This document shows, piece after piece, positions 37,992 through 49,416 of a stretch of 64,000 nt of DNA (position 1 is the stretch's first letter; each line of letters starts with the position of its first letter). The notes beneath the pieces were generated by a model, which worked only from the letters and a program-made list of their open reading frames with translations, did not search any database and was not told the DNA's origin. The translations under genes were made by a program, and so were the position numbers. Source of the DNA: Cerrena zonata (taxonomy: Eukaryota > Basidiomycota > Agaricomycetes > Polyporales > Cerrenaceae). The stretch lies in contig JASBNA010000012.1 of the NCBI GenBank assembly GCA_038087015.1, positions 496,001 through 560,000 on the forward strand, in the 5' to 3' direction.

Positions 37992-38138
37992 TCACATGCC
38001 TTCTTCGCACATTTACACGCTTTGTTGCTTTCTGTTAATCCATGCATTATAGTCTAATTAACCAAGACATGTAATATACGTCATCATGCATCACCCCTCA
38101 GCACATAGACACCACCGACACAAACCAAGCTAGTGTGA

Positions 38139-38722
38139 TTATTCCGGTGCATACTCAACATCTCCAGACCCGTCTATCCGGCCTCGTCGAACCTTTTCAC
38201 CCTTCGCTTTGACAAGGTCTTCCACCGTCTTTAACCTGCCATCCTCTGTACTATCTTTGAACCACCCCAGATGATCAGCTATAAGATGTCTGTCACCAAT
38301 CAACACTGTCAGAATACCAATGTAAACGGCTAAAGTCCGTTGAGAACATACCGATTTTTACACCCTGGACACTGTACAATGACGATTCCTTTCGTATAAC
38401 TCCGTTTTGTGAACTCATGGCTTGATCGTGTATTACAATCAGTCACGGTACATGTAAAAGTGATCTGTAGCTTTGCTTCAGATGGAAACGAAAGTTTCGT
38501 TTGCGGTTCCGCTGAATCACTCGACGGGGGTTTAGCGGAATTGTCCGTCCTCCTGGAAGATGTAGTCGATAGTACTCTTTTCGATAATATGTGTCCAATT
38601 GAAGGCGCAGAAACACCAAGTGACCGAGAAGCCGAAAGAATGGGTGTTGAGCGTTGTGTCAAACGTGATGACGACTTGGCGAATAAACCAAGGCCTTGTT
38701 TGAGTACATTGAGAGTAGCCAT
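38139..38722 (-). CDS. ZIM17: DNL-type zinc finger protein Zim17/Hep1
   Basis: Keeps mitochondrial Hsp70 soluble and supports protein import. The N-terminus MATLNVLKQGLGLFAKSSSR through SASRSLGV is a mitochondrial presequence. The zinc domain reads LQITFTCTVTDCNTRSSHEF, TKRSYTKGIVIVQCPGCKNR, then after an intron HLIADHLGWFKD. The two Cys pairs (C-x4-C and C-x2-C) and the following R-HLIADHLGWF are the DNL signature. Ends GDVEYAPE. Convergent with GRX5 (147 bp between stops); its start is about 130 bp from the MYND gene start. Confidence 0.93.
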
Positions 38723-38853
38723 GGTGGGTTTACTCTATGGGAAATGTTGGGATGTTCTGTCAGGTGTTGTCAAGATAAGAGAGCGGTGTAGTAAGCAGAA
38801 TGTATGTATGGCCAAGACGGCGTTCTGAATCTGAAATTTAGGGACATTCGTCA

Positions 38854-41115
38854 TGTCTTCGGGAACTACCGGAAACACCAAATCGGGAAAGTAAGTTACG
38901 ACGCGTCCCCTCATGCTACTCATTCATAACTGGAACAACTTCCAAGCCTTGTTGGTGCTCATCTAGGCAGTTTATCGTCGAAAGCTGATGCTAAACCTAT
39001 GTAACATATGTAAGTGCTCTGCTGTATCAAGCTGTATCAAGACCACGTTAAGGTAGGCTTAGATCAATGATTCAAATTCCCCGTGATCAACAGTGCAGGA
39101 ATGCCTTACCTTTCACAATGAGCTCTTCATCCAACTTCTCAGAGAGACAATCATATCTAATAATAACTTCACGATCGATGACTTTCCCGCCAACAAATAT
39201 GTCGAATTCCCAGAGTTCTCTCGGGATCAAGATCAATTCTACGCTATGTTCGTCAACAACCCAAATGAAGCAGTCGACACGCTGCGCAACTTACACGCGA
39301 CCAGGGATCTTCTAAGACTAGCATTCTCTAAATCCCTTGCAAGCTTTCTAAAGGCTATGGTGTATAACCATATAGAGACCCCACCCTGTCGAATCGACGT
39401 GTTTTATCGTACTGGCTTGTTGACTCTCCTTGTTGATGTGCTAAAAGAAAAGAATATTGATTGCTTTGACTCATTTGTGGCTATGTTCACTTCAATATCT
39501 CTGCAATATACTCACTATTGCGTAGGAAGATACCAACGACGCCTTCTACCCCACTGCGATAATGGTGTCTCTTCAATACCTTATTAAATTGGCTTGTGGA
39601 GGGTCAGTCGAATTTCCTCAAAAACATATAACTGCTATAGAAGATTGCGTCCAGAAGCTTCCAGGCCTATGGGATTCTCTCCTCAAAGTTTTAGCCCCTT
39701 CCGCTGTGATGGACCAAATCACTTACGACTCAGTCGGACGGCTCGATTGCGAACTGCACTTGATCACAATCATGATGTCTAAGGAGAGCGGCAAATTGTA
39801 TAGTATGATACAGCGAGACAAAGTCACCCGAGAATGCATAAGAATCATAGTACTTATCTTTACCTATTTCAGTGGCGGATACCCTCGAACTCACACCAAG
39901 TTCTCTCACCTTATGCTTCGTACCTGGACATACAGCTCGACACGTCTCTCGCGGACACTGTGTCTACGAGAGGTCGTTCCGAGTTTCGGCGGACTCGCAG
40001 TTTCTGCGGAGATCCTCTTGTCAGAAAACACTGGGACCAACACAATTCTGATGTTGTCAAACATCCTGGAAGACCTCAAACACGAGGATCATTCTTCAAT
40101 TGACACGTCTTTGACGTTAAACCTTCTCAAACCCCTCATCAAGAGATACTTCCCAAACTTCAGGAATATACCCGGCGGAACAAAGTGTTGTGAAATCATG
40201 GAAGCTTTAGCTTTTGCATGCGAAAGGCAGTACGACGAACAGTACATCAGACTGGTTATAGGCTATAATATAAGTATCGTCCGGTATGTCTGATTTACAG
40301 TTATCAGGGTCCTGCTCAATTTTGCCTACCTAAAGGAGCATTCTTGACTCCGTCGAGCCTGGTACAGAAGAGGCAGTTGGGATTATAGGCGAGAACAAAT
40401 CTCTGCAAGTATTCACAGAGCTTCTACCGAATTTTGCCACACCTTCGTCGGTAATGATTTCATATATCTCCACAAGTTCCAGGGTTACTAACGTCGTAAT
40501 CAGACGAGGCCCTTCTTGTACTACAAGGATACGTCAGACTCACAAAAGCGGTACACTCCGTCGAACCAACGACGGTACGCTACGTTCTGTTGACAAAATA
40601 TGAGCCCTAAGGTCGCTGACATTATTCTCAGATGATTCTCTTGCCGTACTATGGAGTTATGTCAAACTCGCCTGAGCCTCACCCTCTATTGAACCAACTT
40701 TAGTTCACCACGTTCTGGTAGAGAAATATATGTGGTATCTGACTTACTTCAAGCGCACCCACCAAGTACTCAGTTCGTCTCGCTCCAAGAAGATCCTTGA
40801 TCCATGGATTGATATCGCCGCAAAGCTCAATATTGTTCAATTACTCGGCCGATCTGACGCAGCTCAAAATAAGTTCACTCCATCGCGATGGAAGGCATGC
40901 CACTTTTCGGGTTGTATCTGTAGCGCTATGCACCCATTCCACAAGCTGAAGGTCTGCAAGGGATGCTGGAATGTCAAATACTGCTGCAGGTAGTGTCAGA
41001 AGTGGTGAGTAATATCCTCATTAGCTATCTGATGTTGTTGTCTGAAGCAGACGATGCCTGAACTAGGGACTGGGAAAAAGGCAAACATCAGGATAAATGT
41101 CGTCGAGGGGCGTGA
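38854..41115 (+). pseudogene. MYND-finger protein gene, decayed
   Basis: Several exons of an alpha-helical protein (for example FHNELFIQLLRETIISNNNF, VFYRTGLLTLLVDVLKEKN, IMVSLQYLIKLACGGSV) lead to a C-terminal MYND zinc finger: CHFSGCICSAMHPFHKLKVC, KGCWNVKYCCR, CQKW and, after an intron, DWEKGKHQDKCRRGA. Two in-frame stops interrupt it: TGA 40673-40675 and TAG 40991-40993, the second between conserved finger Cys. Two neighbouring exons (40503-40603 and 40631-40729) are diverged duplicates, and the only splice I can see between them shifts the frame. The N-terminal exons (ATG 38854 MSSGTTGNTKSG) could not be joined cleanly. MYND fingers bind proline-rich partner proteins. The gene is probably non-functional. 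Confidence 0.65.
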
Positions 41116-41720
41116 CCGTGATGATTTAGTGAATTTGGATGATCATGTGGAAACTCTGCCAAGTTGTGGTGTATGATATACACAATACTATGATATGTGT
41201 ACTTGTACTACACTAGGATTCCCCAATGCGCGAACAACCGCCGTGACAAGTAGTGTTTGAGTAAATACATGTCTCGGGGCGGGGCTGCTTACGCTCAATT
41301 TACACCTCCAAGTTTGAACTTATGACCCCGGAGCTTTGAATCCAGGAACACAGTCTCTCGTCAACAAAGCCGGCGCTATGTATCTTGATCCTGTCAATAC
41401 GTTCTCAATTAGATGGTGATCATGTTACTTTCGGTCGATGATACTCCGATGAGCCAGTCGGAGCAGTCGATCTCTTTCCTCTGTTGTTGACCTCCGTAAA
41501 TAATGTTGTCGTAAGTTACGTGTCCCGAGCTTCATCAAATACAGTACTGATCTTGATCGAGGCTTAGTGATTAGCGAGACCCTTATCTCAGTATCGTACG
41601 TTGATGTCGACGCAGAGGTCGACATGTCATGATTACTACTCACACGTTTATCATCAACTCTCATGTCAAGATATTGGCGGTATTCCACAGCGTCATTGAC
41701 ATTGTAATGCTATACTTGCT
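41116..41720. other. Intergenic, no supported gene
   Basis: About 600 bp after the MYND pseudogene. The 87-codon minus-strand frame at 41425-41688 is not recognisable. Confidence 0.35.
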
Positions 41721-42056
41721 TTGTCTATTCAGGATGACCTAGACTTTCCTGGACATAAGGTTTACTGCACCTGGCCTAGAAAGTGGAGTTCCCTCTGGGC
41801 CGATGTATTCGACAATCGTGCAAAACATTATATTACTAGGATATCTAGGAATGATGAACAGGGATCGAGAGTCACCTGTGGTTGCATCCATACGCTCAGC
41901 GTGAGTGCAAATGTCCAGGTACGTGTACCAAACACCCGTGTTCCTTCCATCCGCCGATGATGATCACAGCTCTTATTTCTTATTCATTGACAGGCTGGGG
42001 AAACGAAGCTTCATACCGAAGCTTTGCCCCTGGATGTGTGTAAACATAGGAGGTAA
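41721..42056 (+). pseudogene. MYND-like C-terminal exon fragment
   Basis: After a good acceptor (tctattcag, exon from 41733) the frame reads DDLDFPGHKVYCTWPRKWSS, continues to SVSANVQ, then crosses a phase-0 intron (41919-41993) to AGETKLHTEALPLDVCKHRR and a stop at 42054-42056. DFPGHKVYC fits the end of a MYND finger (D-[WF]-x2-HK-x2-C). No first half of the finger is found upstream within 600 bp. It may be the remnant of a second MYND gene. Confidence 0.35.
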
Positions 42057-42402
42057 ATGTATTCAACTGATTCACCGCTTCCTGTAAGCTCTCAGTATCC
42101 AAGTTTGCCCCTTCAGGTCTTAGCACCAAGATGTTCGAGGGGAAGTGTCTATCTATTTTGCAGATGCAACTGAAGTAGCACCATCATAATTGGACACTCT
42201 GCCGGAAAAACGAGGGCAAAGACTCCTAGGCTCGTCTCGTGAATGTAATGGTCATACATCCCCGGGCTGTCATTAATCTGCTGGGAATGATTTGCCACGA
42301 AGGTCGGGGTAACTCGATTTTTGTGGCGTTCTGGATCTAGAACTAGGACGCTACTCGATGGCCCTTAGGGCCTGAAATGAAAATAGACCATCTCCCTCAG
42401 GG
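42057..42402. other. Intergenic, upstream of secreted-protein copy C
   Basis: Promoter-side sequence of copy C; no gene seen. Confidence 0.35.
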
Positions 42403-42409
42403 TATAAAA
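42403..42409 (+). promoter_or_regulatory. TATA box, secreted-protein copy C
   Basis: tataaaa 82 bp before the start codon at 42491, the clearest TATA box in the window. Confidence 0.55.
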
Positions 42410-42490
42410 TGCTGGTAGTGAGCTGGTTGGGATCGTAGGTCGCAGCTTCAGTTGACCTTCTCCCCCGTCGAACTTACTCACTCACTCAAC

Positions 42491-43428
42491 ATGTTCTTCA
42501 AAGTGTTTCTCGCCATAATCGCCTTCACTGTTGCTCGGGTCTATGCTGAGACCCATGTTGTTACCTTCGACAACAGGTAAGTCTAGAATGTCTAGTCATA
42601 TTTCACTAGTTTCTCATTATCTATTTCGTTTCTTAGATGCGGCTTTGGTACTGTACGGAACTTTAACCATCTTTACTACATTATACTCACATCCTTACCC
42701 TACGCTAGCCCACATTGCGGGCACAGAATGGTCAAGTACTCTCCACAGGAGGGGCCGTCACCATCAACGGGCCTCTTATTGGAGCTATAGCGTGAGTAAT
42801 CCCACCTAAATACTATTTCCCCAAGTATTACATACTGATTCTTACTATTAAGCTACCTTCAAACCGGTGATTATTGCAAATGATTTGAAATATCATACGT
42901 CTAACTATTTGAGCATTTCGATAAGGTAACTGTGGTGCCAACGGAGAACGCTGCACTCTCATCGAAACTACGCTTCGTAACCCACCTTCGCCTGGTGCCG
43001 GATCATCCACTGATATTTCTCTCATCCCACCGTAAATGTTTCCTTCCTGACCGACAAAACTTCTCCTGCTAACCATGCTTTACTAGTCATTCGTTCTCTG
43101 TCACAAGTGGATTTGGGTAAGTTCAAATATTGTGATATCATCTATGTCTACTGACACTACTATTATGAAGGTATTTCAATGGTTGCGACGGTGCTGGAGC
43201 TGACTGTATGTTTAATTTCTCGTTGTCGTTCCTATTCACTGACTGACATTTCAATCTCGCTTTAGGCACGAATGCAAACTGCCCGACCGCCTTCCACGTA
43301 TCCACAGATAATCAGGTTCAAGTGGCTTGTCAGGTCAATAACGTGGGTTTTCATTTGCATTGATACGTATACTTCAGAATTCAAAATTGTCATCCTAGGT
43401 CAACTTGGTTATTACATTCTGCCTTTGA
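42491..43428 (+). CDS. Small secreted protein, paralog C
   Basis: Signal peptide MFFKVFLAIIAFTVARVYA, then ETHVVTFDNRCGFGT with the conserved Cys intact. Next exons give PTLRAQNGQVLSTGGAVTIN, GPLIGAIA, CGANGERCTLIETTLRN, SFSVTSGFGYFNGCDGAGAD and the terminal NLVITFCL. The same short exons and phases as paralogs A and B, so it is the same family, about 7 kb away and without the duplicated promoter. This is the copy with the strongest TATA box and full Cys set. Function unknown, extracellular. Confidence 0.78.
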
Positions 43429-44031
43429 GATGAATGAATAACGGTCCACATTCCATTCAGAAACATGTACAGTAACTGCAACGAAGCAGTGTAGTGAATA
43501 TAACAACATATTCGATCATATATAACCGGTTCGGATACCTTCAAGTTCTCAGTCAGATATTGGATATTGTACAATGTTTCCGACCAGAACTCCAGGAAAT
43601 GCACAGGTAAATCCCCAGTCATCAACATTCAACGAACATTCAGCCCCCGATGACTGTAATGGTCAATTTCTTGAGTGAGGTCGTGCCTGAGGCGTTGGTT
43701 GCTCCTGTTGATCATAGACCTTGATGCGATTTCCAATTTTGGACGAAATGACTTGAAATGGCAGTCGATGCAACTTGAATTTCATGCCAGGACTCATTCG
43801 TGCTATACCATCATTTTCTCAAAATTTGCTCGAACAATACCGCGTATTAGAATTTAGGATACCTACATATATTACAGGTCCAGATCTTCGCACCATCTTG
43901 TAACTTGCTGCAACAGCAATATATCTCTATTTCCTCCCCCCCTTCGTGCTCAACAACAGCCGTGACTAGTATATCCTCACCATCTTTCAAGTAGATCTAC
44001 GTAAAGAACAAATGTTCTGAATTAAAACAAC
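43429..44031. other. Intergenic with short dispersed repeat
   Basis: Contains one copy (43708-43740) of a ~32-bp sequence, core CCTTGATGNNATTTC, that recurs at 47383-47415 and 52310-52341 around the FunK1 genes. No coding content. Confidence 0.4.
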
Positions 44032-46601
44032 TCAATCCTCTCCCTCACTGACATCACTTGAAGCAGTTAGTATGTGCATGACCTCCTCACTCTCTGCATC
44101 ATCGTCGGTTCCTAAGACAAGGTTGACCGGGTCCGTTTCCCCCCATGTTGCATCAAATCCGGATCCCGAGGTACGGATAGAAGAAGTTCCTGAGGTTCCG
44201 CACTTCCTCTTCCACTCCTTACTATCCGTAACACTCGGGAGACGCTGCCTCTTCCGAGACGACTCCGTTCCAGTAGCGATAGTCTTGCCGTTGCTGAAGA
44301 CCACGCCCTTGATGGTGGATAAGTGGTCCTTCTTGGGCAATCGTGATGGCCAGGCACCCGCGTCTTCGATAGCATTCATCAACATATTGTAGATGGTCTC
44401 ATGCTGGGCCAGAGGGTCGGATGGCAAGTCAGAATCGACTCGCAATGAAGCGTCAATCGAGCGAGATGGCTTCGACACGATGGTATGTACTCGGAACTCA
44501 GTCGGTTTCGCCTTCGTAGTTCCTGGGGTATATTCAGGTCTGTTGGCGGAAGCTTTGTCGGAAGGGAGATACGGCATGAGTTTCTTGTGGTCGACGTGTT
44601 CGTAATGAAGTCGGCAGACTTTAAGTACTTGGCTCAGCACAGTCTGGAACTTATATTCGTTCGGGAACGTGAACGGCAGCTTGCCCGATTCGATGATCTT
44701 CCATTTACCAGAACAGCCAACATATGTACCATCTGAGGAATATTCACATGCCACGAACGTATCATGTATGAATGTTGCAAGCCCCGCTGAATTTTCACTA
44801 TACGTGTGGTCCAGGTATCGTGTGGCGCACCAGATCAAGACGTGGACAAATGACTCGATATCGTCAGATACCTCGTACGGCTTCGTCGGATATTTCTGAC
44901 GTAGCGCTGACATGAAAGCCCAAGTACCCTGAGAAATGGTCATAATCTAGTCACGATGAGTAGAGGATACCACTAACCGATCTATTGATGTCCTTGGGTA
45001 CAACAGCTGTAAGGTCATCCTCATGCTTGGATAAATCCCAATCAATTAAGATGGCTCGGAAACCGACATTCAAAGGATCATCTTTATTGACAGTATAGAG
45101 AAGCAAGATATTGTTATCACTTATGTCACGATGTAACACTTTCGCTAAGGCCCAAGCCATGGAGTGTGCTATAAGATCAATGTGAGTACTTGACAATGGT
45201 ATACAAAGCATTGACGAACCTCCTAGTGCACACACTATAGCGGCGACAAGGTCCCACGTTCGCAGAAATGTTCCCAAGGGCTGCCCGATCTCGAGAATGA
45301 CGAGGCGAGTATGGATCTTACCTTTTGAGGTTCTGCCTCTGATAAGATCCTGTGTACGAGTACGCTGCTCAGCTGTCACAAGCTCAGGACCGACTCGGGC
45401 GTCACTACCACAAACCAATGTTGGAATATGCTTAACATTGGCTGCTGCGAGCATATGGTATGTTTCCCACTCTGGTCGAGAGGATTCAGACCTCCAGCTA
45501 TCTTTCAGAAAGACAAACCGATTGTGACTAGGATCAAAAGCCACAAATCCCTTTGTTGCACGACCAAATAAAGAAGGGGCGGGTGTCACGGGCTTGCCAA
45601 CAAGAAACCGATAGGTTTGGGCCTTGGTATTGGTTTCGAAGTGAGCAACATCTGACTGGTCGAAAATCGTCACCTCAGATAATGGCCAGACGAGATCTGT
45701 AAGCCTGTATTGTGGATCCAGAGAGTCCGAAATGATACCCTTCACCACGTCACTATAATCTGACTCGGGGAGGTTGGAAATCGCTGTTCGAAGTTTGTGG
45801 ATATCGTCTGGTTGAGGAATAGAGACCGTAGGATCATATCCCCGAGCATATCTATCAGAAATCGCCAGCCGATAGAAGAATGCCTGTAACGGTTTGGGGT
45901 TATTCATGTAATCAAAAGAGGTCGAAGCTATAGTTGCAACGCGATCGAAAGCCAAGAAACGCGCCGTATTGTTTAGGATGAAGACCATAAAGGTGAACCG
46001 ACGATGTTGTCTGCTCTCGATCTCCTTGACCTTTTGACAGATCTGTGCACGATCCTTACAAGCTTGTTGTTCCATGGAGAACGTAGATCCTCCTGGTCTC
46101 AGATCTCTTGACCAAGGGTCGGGTCGCCAGTTCATCTTGAGTTCAATTCCCGTGACGCAGGTCGAGAAAGAAGTGCAACCAGTGTCGCCATTGATGACGA
46201 GATTGTCGGCATCGGCTTTCTCATATATCAAGTTATAAGAACAACGGGTATCGTGGCTTCTTTCAGGCCAGCTATGAGATCCCATGACTACAAGCTTGTT
46301 CATGGGTTGACTATTCTCCATCGTAGCGACTAGATCGAAGATGTTCTGCACAACTTTACACTATGACGTAGATGAATAATTGTGCAAAGGTAGGACAGAG
46401 CGTTAATCTCACCATATGAAGGTGTAGCTCCGATTCCTTCGCAATTCGGACCATGTCAGGACTGTTATTACTTAGGTCGAACGTGAGGTGGCTTGCATCA
46501 AACTTCTTGATATCACTTTGCGCTAGAATAGGAGGAGTTTCGCCTGGCATCCATTCCGAGAGCCAGTCGTCTACTGGTATTTCGACGTAGGAGGTGAGCA
46601 T
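44032..46601 (-). CDS. FunK1 fungal-type protein kinase, copy 1
   Basis: Starts MLTSYVEIPVDDWLSEWMPG. After one intron a long exon encodes the N-terminal FunK1 region (YDPTVSIPQPDDIHKLR; PSLFGRATKGFVAFDPSHNR; FVFLKDSWRSESSRPEWETY), where the Lys of FLKD suits the ATP-binding position. The next exon has the catalytic loop VLHRDISDNNILLLYTV and DWDLSKHEDDLTAVV in place of DFG. Then GTWAFMSALRQKYPTKPYEV and SDDIESFVHVLIW, a family hallmark. A long Ser/acid-rich tail ends VSEGED. About 830 residues. FunK1 kinases are a large family expanded in mushroom-forming fungi; substrates are unknown. Confidence 0.88.
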
Positions 46602-47768
46602 TTCTCGGTCTGGTACTCGGGGTTATCGCAGTGTATTCTATGAGTTGTCACGTAGTATAACTAGGCTGGCGAACTTTCATGCATCCACAACTGAAGGGCG
46701 TTAAAATGAGATCAGTAAGAAATTGGAAGCCCTAGAAATAGAGCACGTACATTGCTTCACCAATGCTATATTTTTTAGTTCTTCCTTTGTAGAGCTACCT
46801 TAGACATAGAGTCAGTCCTCGGAATCGTTCTATCATCACGTTCAACTCAAACGTCACGTTGAAAATTTAGGCGCCTTCCCTATTTCCTTTATTTGTATCT
46901 GTTGTCCAAGTCCTTCGATACAATTTCCTTTTCTGATCTTGAAGACGATTGGCTTCTAAGTTTCCGTCATGGTGAACCATCCAGTCAATTTCAGCTCAAT
47001 TCAACAAGAACCCGGGATTTCTACATAATTGTTGCATATAACCCGTCTCCCGCTAAATCCTTGGTTTCATCATACATATCCTACTAGTTTGTGCGGTTGA
47101 AAACGGGGAACTCGCCAATACGGAGTTTAGTTGCCTACATGTATACACCTGATGAGCAGATTGTCAGACAATAACAACCAAACCGCGAGGTAAATAATAG
47201 GTCCTGTGTCTATTACGTAGTGAATGCAGCCACGAGGAGCAAGAATGAAGAGAACTCTGAGGATTAATATTTGTTAAGACACCTACTTACTTGGAAATGG
47301 TGGGAAGCTTACGAGGTGTAATACGGCAGTTACTAGCAATGAGTATTGTATTGCGTACATGAGGTCGATCTGTTTGGTCTTATTGATTATATGCCTTGAT
47401 GGGATTTCCATTTCTAAGACAACATGTCCCAAAACGGTCGAAAAAACTGAGTCCGTGATCGGAGAAAATCGCCAATTCCGAGTCATGCATTGTCTTCCTG
47501 TCAGAAAGTCTGGTGATATTTTACACTTGTTGATACAATACAACTATAGCCTATCATAGAGACACGTCATCTTCCCGCAGTGTTCCATAAGGCTTATATT
47601 TTAAATCCCCTGGGTCCTGGCTACTCGATGATTTGAATGTCATCCTGAAATCATCTACTTCAAAATGTACTGCTCGCGTTCTTAGTAGGATCGCACGTAT
47701 GAGCCGCAGCAGTTTTCTTTGATGCGTGTCGTCGCTTTTTTGGAAATAGAAGGGGGAAATGGCCTCTT
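46602..47768. other. Intergenic between FunK1 copies 1 and 2
   Basis: About 1.2 kb; includes the promoter of copy 1 and one copy of the dispersed 32-bp repeat (47383-47415). Open frames on both strands have no family resemblance. Confidence 0.4.
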
Positions 47769-49177
47769 CTATGACGTGAACCTAGAACTAGCGAAGTGAG
47801 ACCCATACATTAGAGGAGGATAATTTGTGCCATACAGGTTATCAATCTTTCCGTCTCTTGTACTCGGCCATCCATCTCGCTTGAGCATCTGGGACAAAAT
47901 TTGGGCGATGACAGTGTGGTCGTCCAACATCGATTCCCCGATCTTTCTTTCTCTGGCTCCAATGGCTATCATTCTTGCCGCCTTCTCGCCTAGTTCTCGT
48001 GTTATATCGTCAGACCGAAAGTGGAATGTTGGTCCTTGAGGGTGATCGGTTGTAGACTGACTTTGGACTTTGGAAGGGCAATACTTTTCATAATATTGAA
48101 GGTTTAGGCTGTCGTAATGAGTTTTGCAGGTTGTCAGGAGAATAGAGATGAGTTCTGCAAGATTCTCTTCTGCCCCAACAAGAGTGAATGGAGATTGGCC
48201 GCTCGTCACAACCGCCCATTTTCTCGGGGATCCCGTTAACAGACCGTCTTCATGCTGGATGCAGCATCCAAACATGCCCCATATAATATTCGAGAGATTC
48301 TCCACAGTGTCGCGTGACATGTATCGGATCGCGCAAAAGAGAATGACATGAACAAATGATTCAATGTCATCAGAGATGTGGTAGGGTTTTTTGGGATATC
48401 GTTGTTGCAATGCGGACATAAATGCCCAGGTTCCCTAAATCGCACACGCAAAATAACGTAGTATCATTATATATGGGAGGTGTCAGAAAGAAATAGTCCT
48501 TACGCGTCGATTATTGATATTAGAAGGCGTGTAAATATCGATTTCCGCGGGGTGCTCAGACAAATCCCAATCGATTAATAGGCCGCGGGGAAAGACTCTT
48601 TCTTCATCGTAGACAAGTAGAATATTATTTTCGCTGATGTCACAGTGCACTGCTCCGATTTTCCAAGCCTCTTCATGAGCTGTACACTTGATGATGAGCA
48701 TGAGTTAACGCCGTAATTAAACTACTGACCTGTAAAGGCATAGGTTACCCCAATTATCAGGTCAATGCTCTTAACAAACTCCCCCAAAGGCTGCCCAATC
48801 TTCAGGACAGCAATACGGGTGTGAACTGTAGGCCGCCGTGCCGTCTGTTCATCCCCAAGTTTCTTCTCGTGCGTCGTAATGTGGCTCGTGGAGCAGACAA
48901 TTTGGTCTAATGATGATACAATTCGTCCGAGTGAGACGTCGTATGTTGGACTCCGACGGTACAACAAAGAGGGAGCATAGGATTGAGGTCGAAAGGTGAA
49001 AAGAGGGCGCTTCACAAACGGATCCATTGACATGGGACCACAAAACACCACCTTACGCGATGACAAGATGAAGGTATAACTCGGATCCGGACAACCAATC
49101 ATTTGTTTTGGATACATCGGTCTGGAGGTAGGACAAAGAACCGCTAAGTGATTAAATGAACACTTTGTTGAAAACAT
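47769..49177 (-). CDS. FunK1-type kinase, copy 2, short and altered
   Basis: About 430 residues, half the length of its neighbours. From ATG 49177 the first exon gives PTVHTRIAVLKIGQPLGEF (the equivalent of copy 1 and 3 HTRLVILEIGQPL). The next exon has the catalytic loop GAVHCDISENNILLVYDEE and LLIDWDLSEHPAEID. The last gives GTWAFMSALQQRYPKKPYHI and SDDIESFVHVILF. The N-terminal half with the ATP-binding part is missing, and the Arg of HRD is Cys. Frame and introns are otherwise clean. It may be a decaying gene or a pseudokinase. Confidence 0.6.
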
Positions 49178-49416
49178 GGCATTTAGTACGTCATCAAGAG
49201 GTACAGTCGTTACTCAGACTAAGATATAATGTAATCAACCGCTCGTTTCGAATATAGAGACAGGCTGTTAAGTATATAAAATTACAATAGGAATACCACA
49301 TATGTATAGCGTTGATGATCTAGTGATATAGACCTTCAAGCGGATCGCCCAGCAATTATGCTACGGTCATACGGTTCTATATATCCTGTTGAATACTAAG
49401 TACTAAACACTATGCA

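Noticed and set aside
39515..39565. Apparent frameshift in the first half of the MYND gene
   Set aside because: An intron ending at gcgtag joins DSF to EDTNDAFYPTA in frame, so this is not a lesion.
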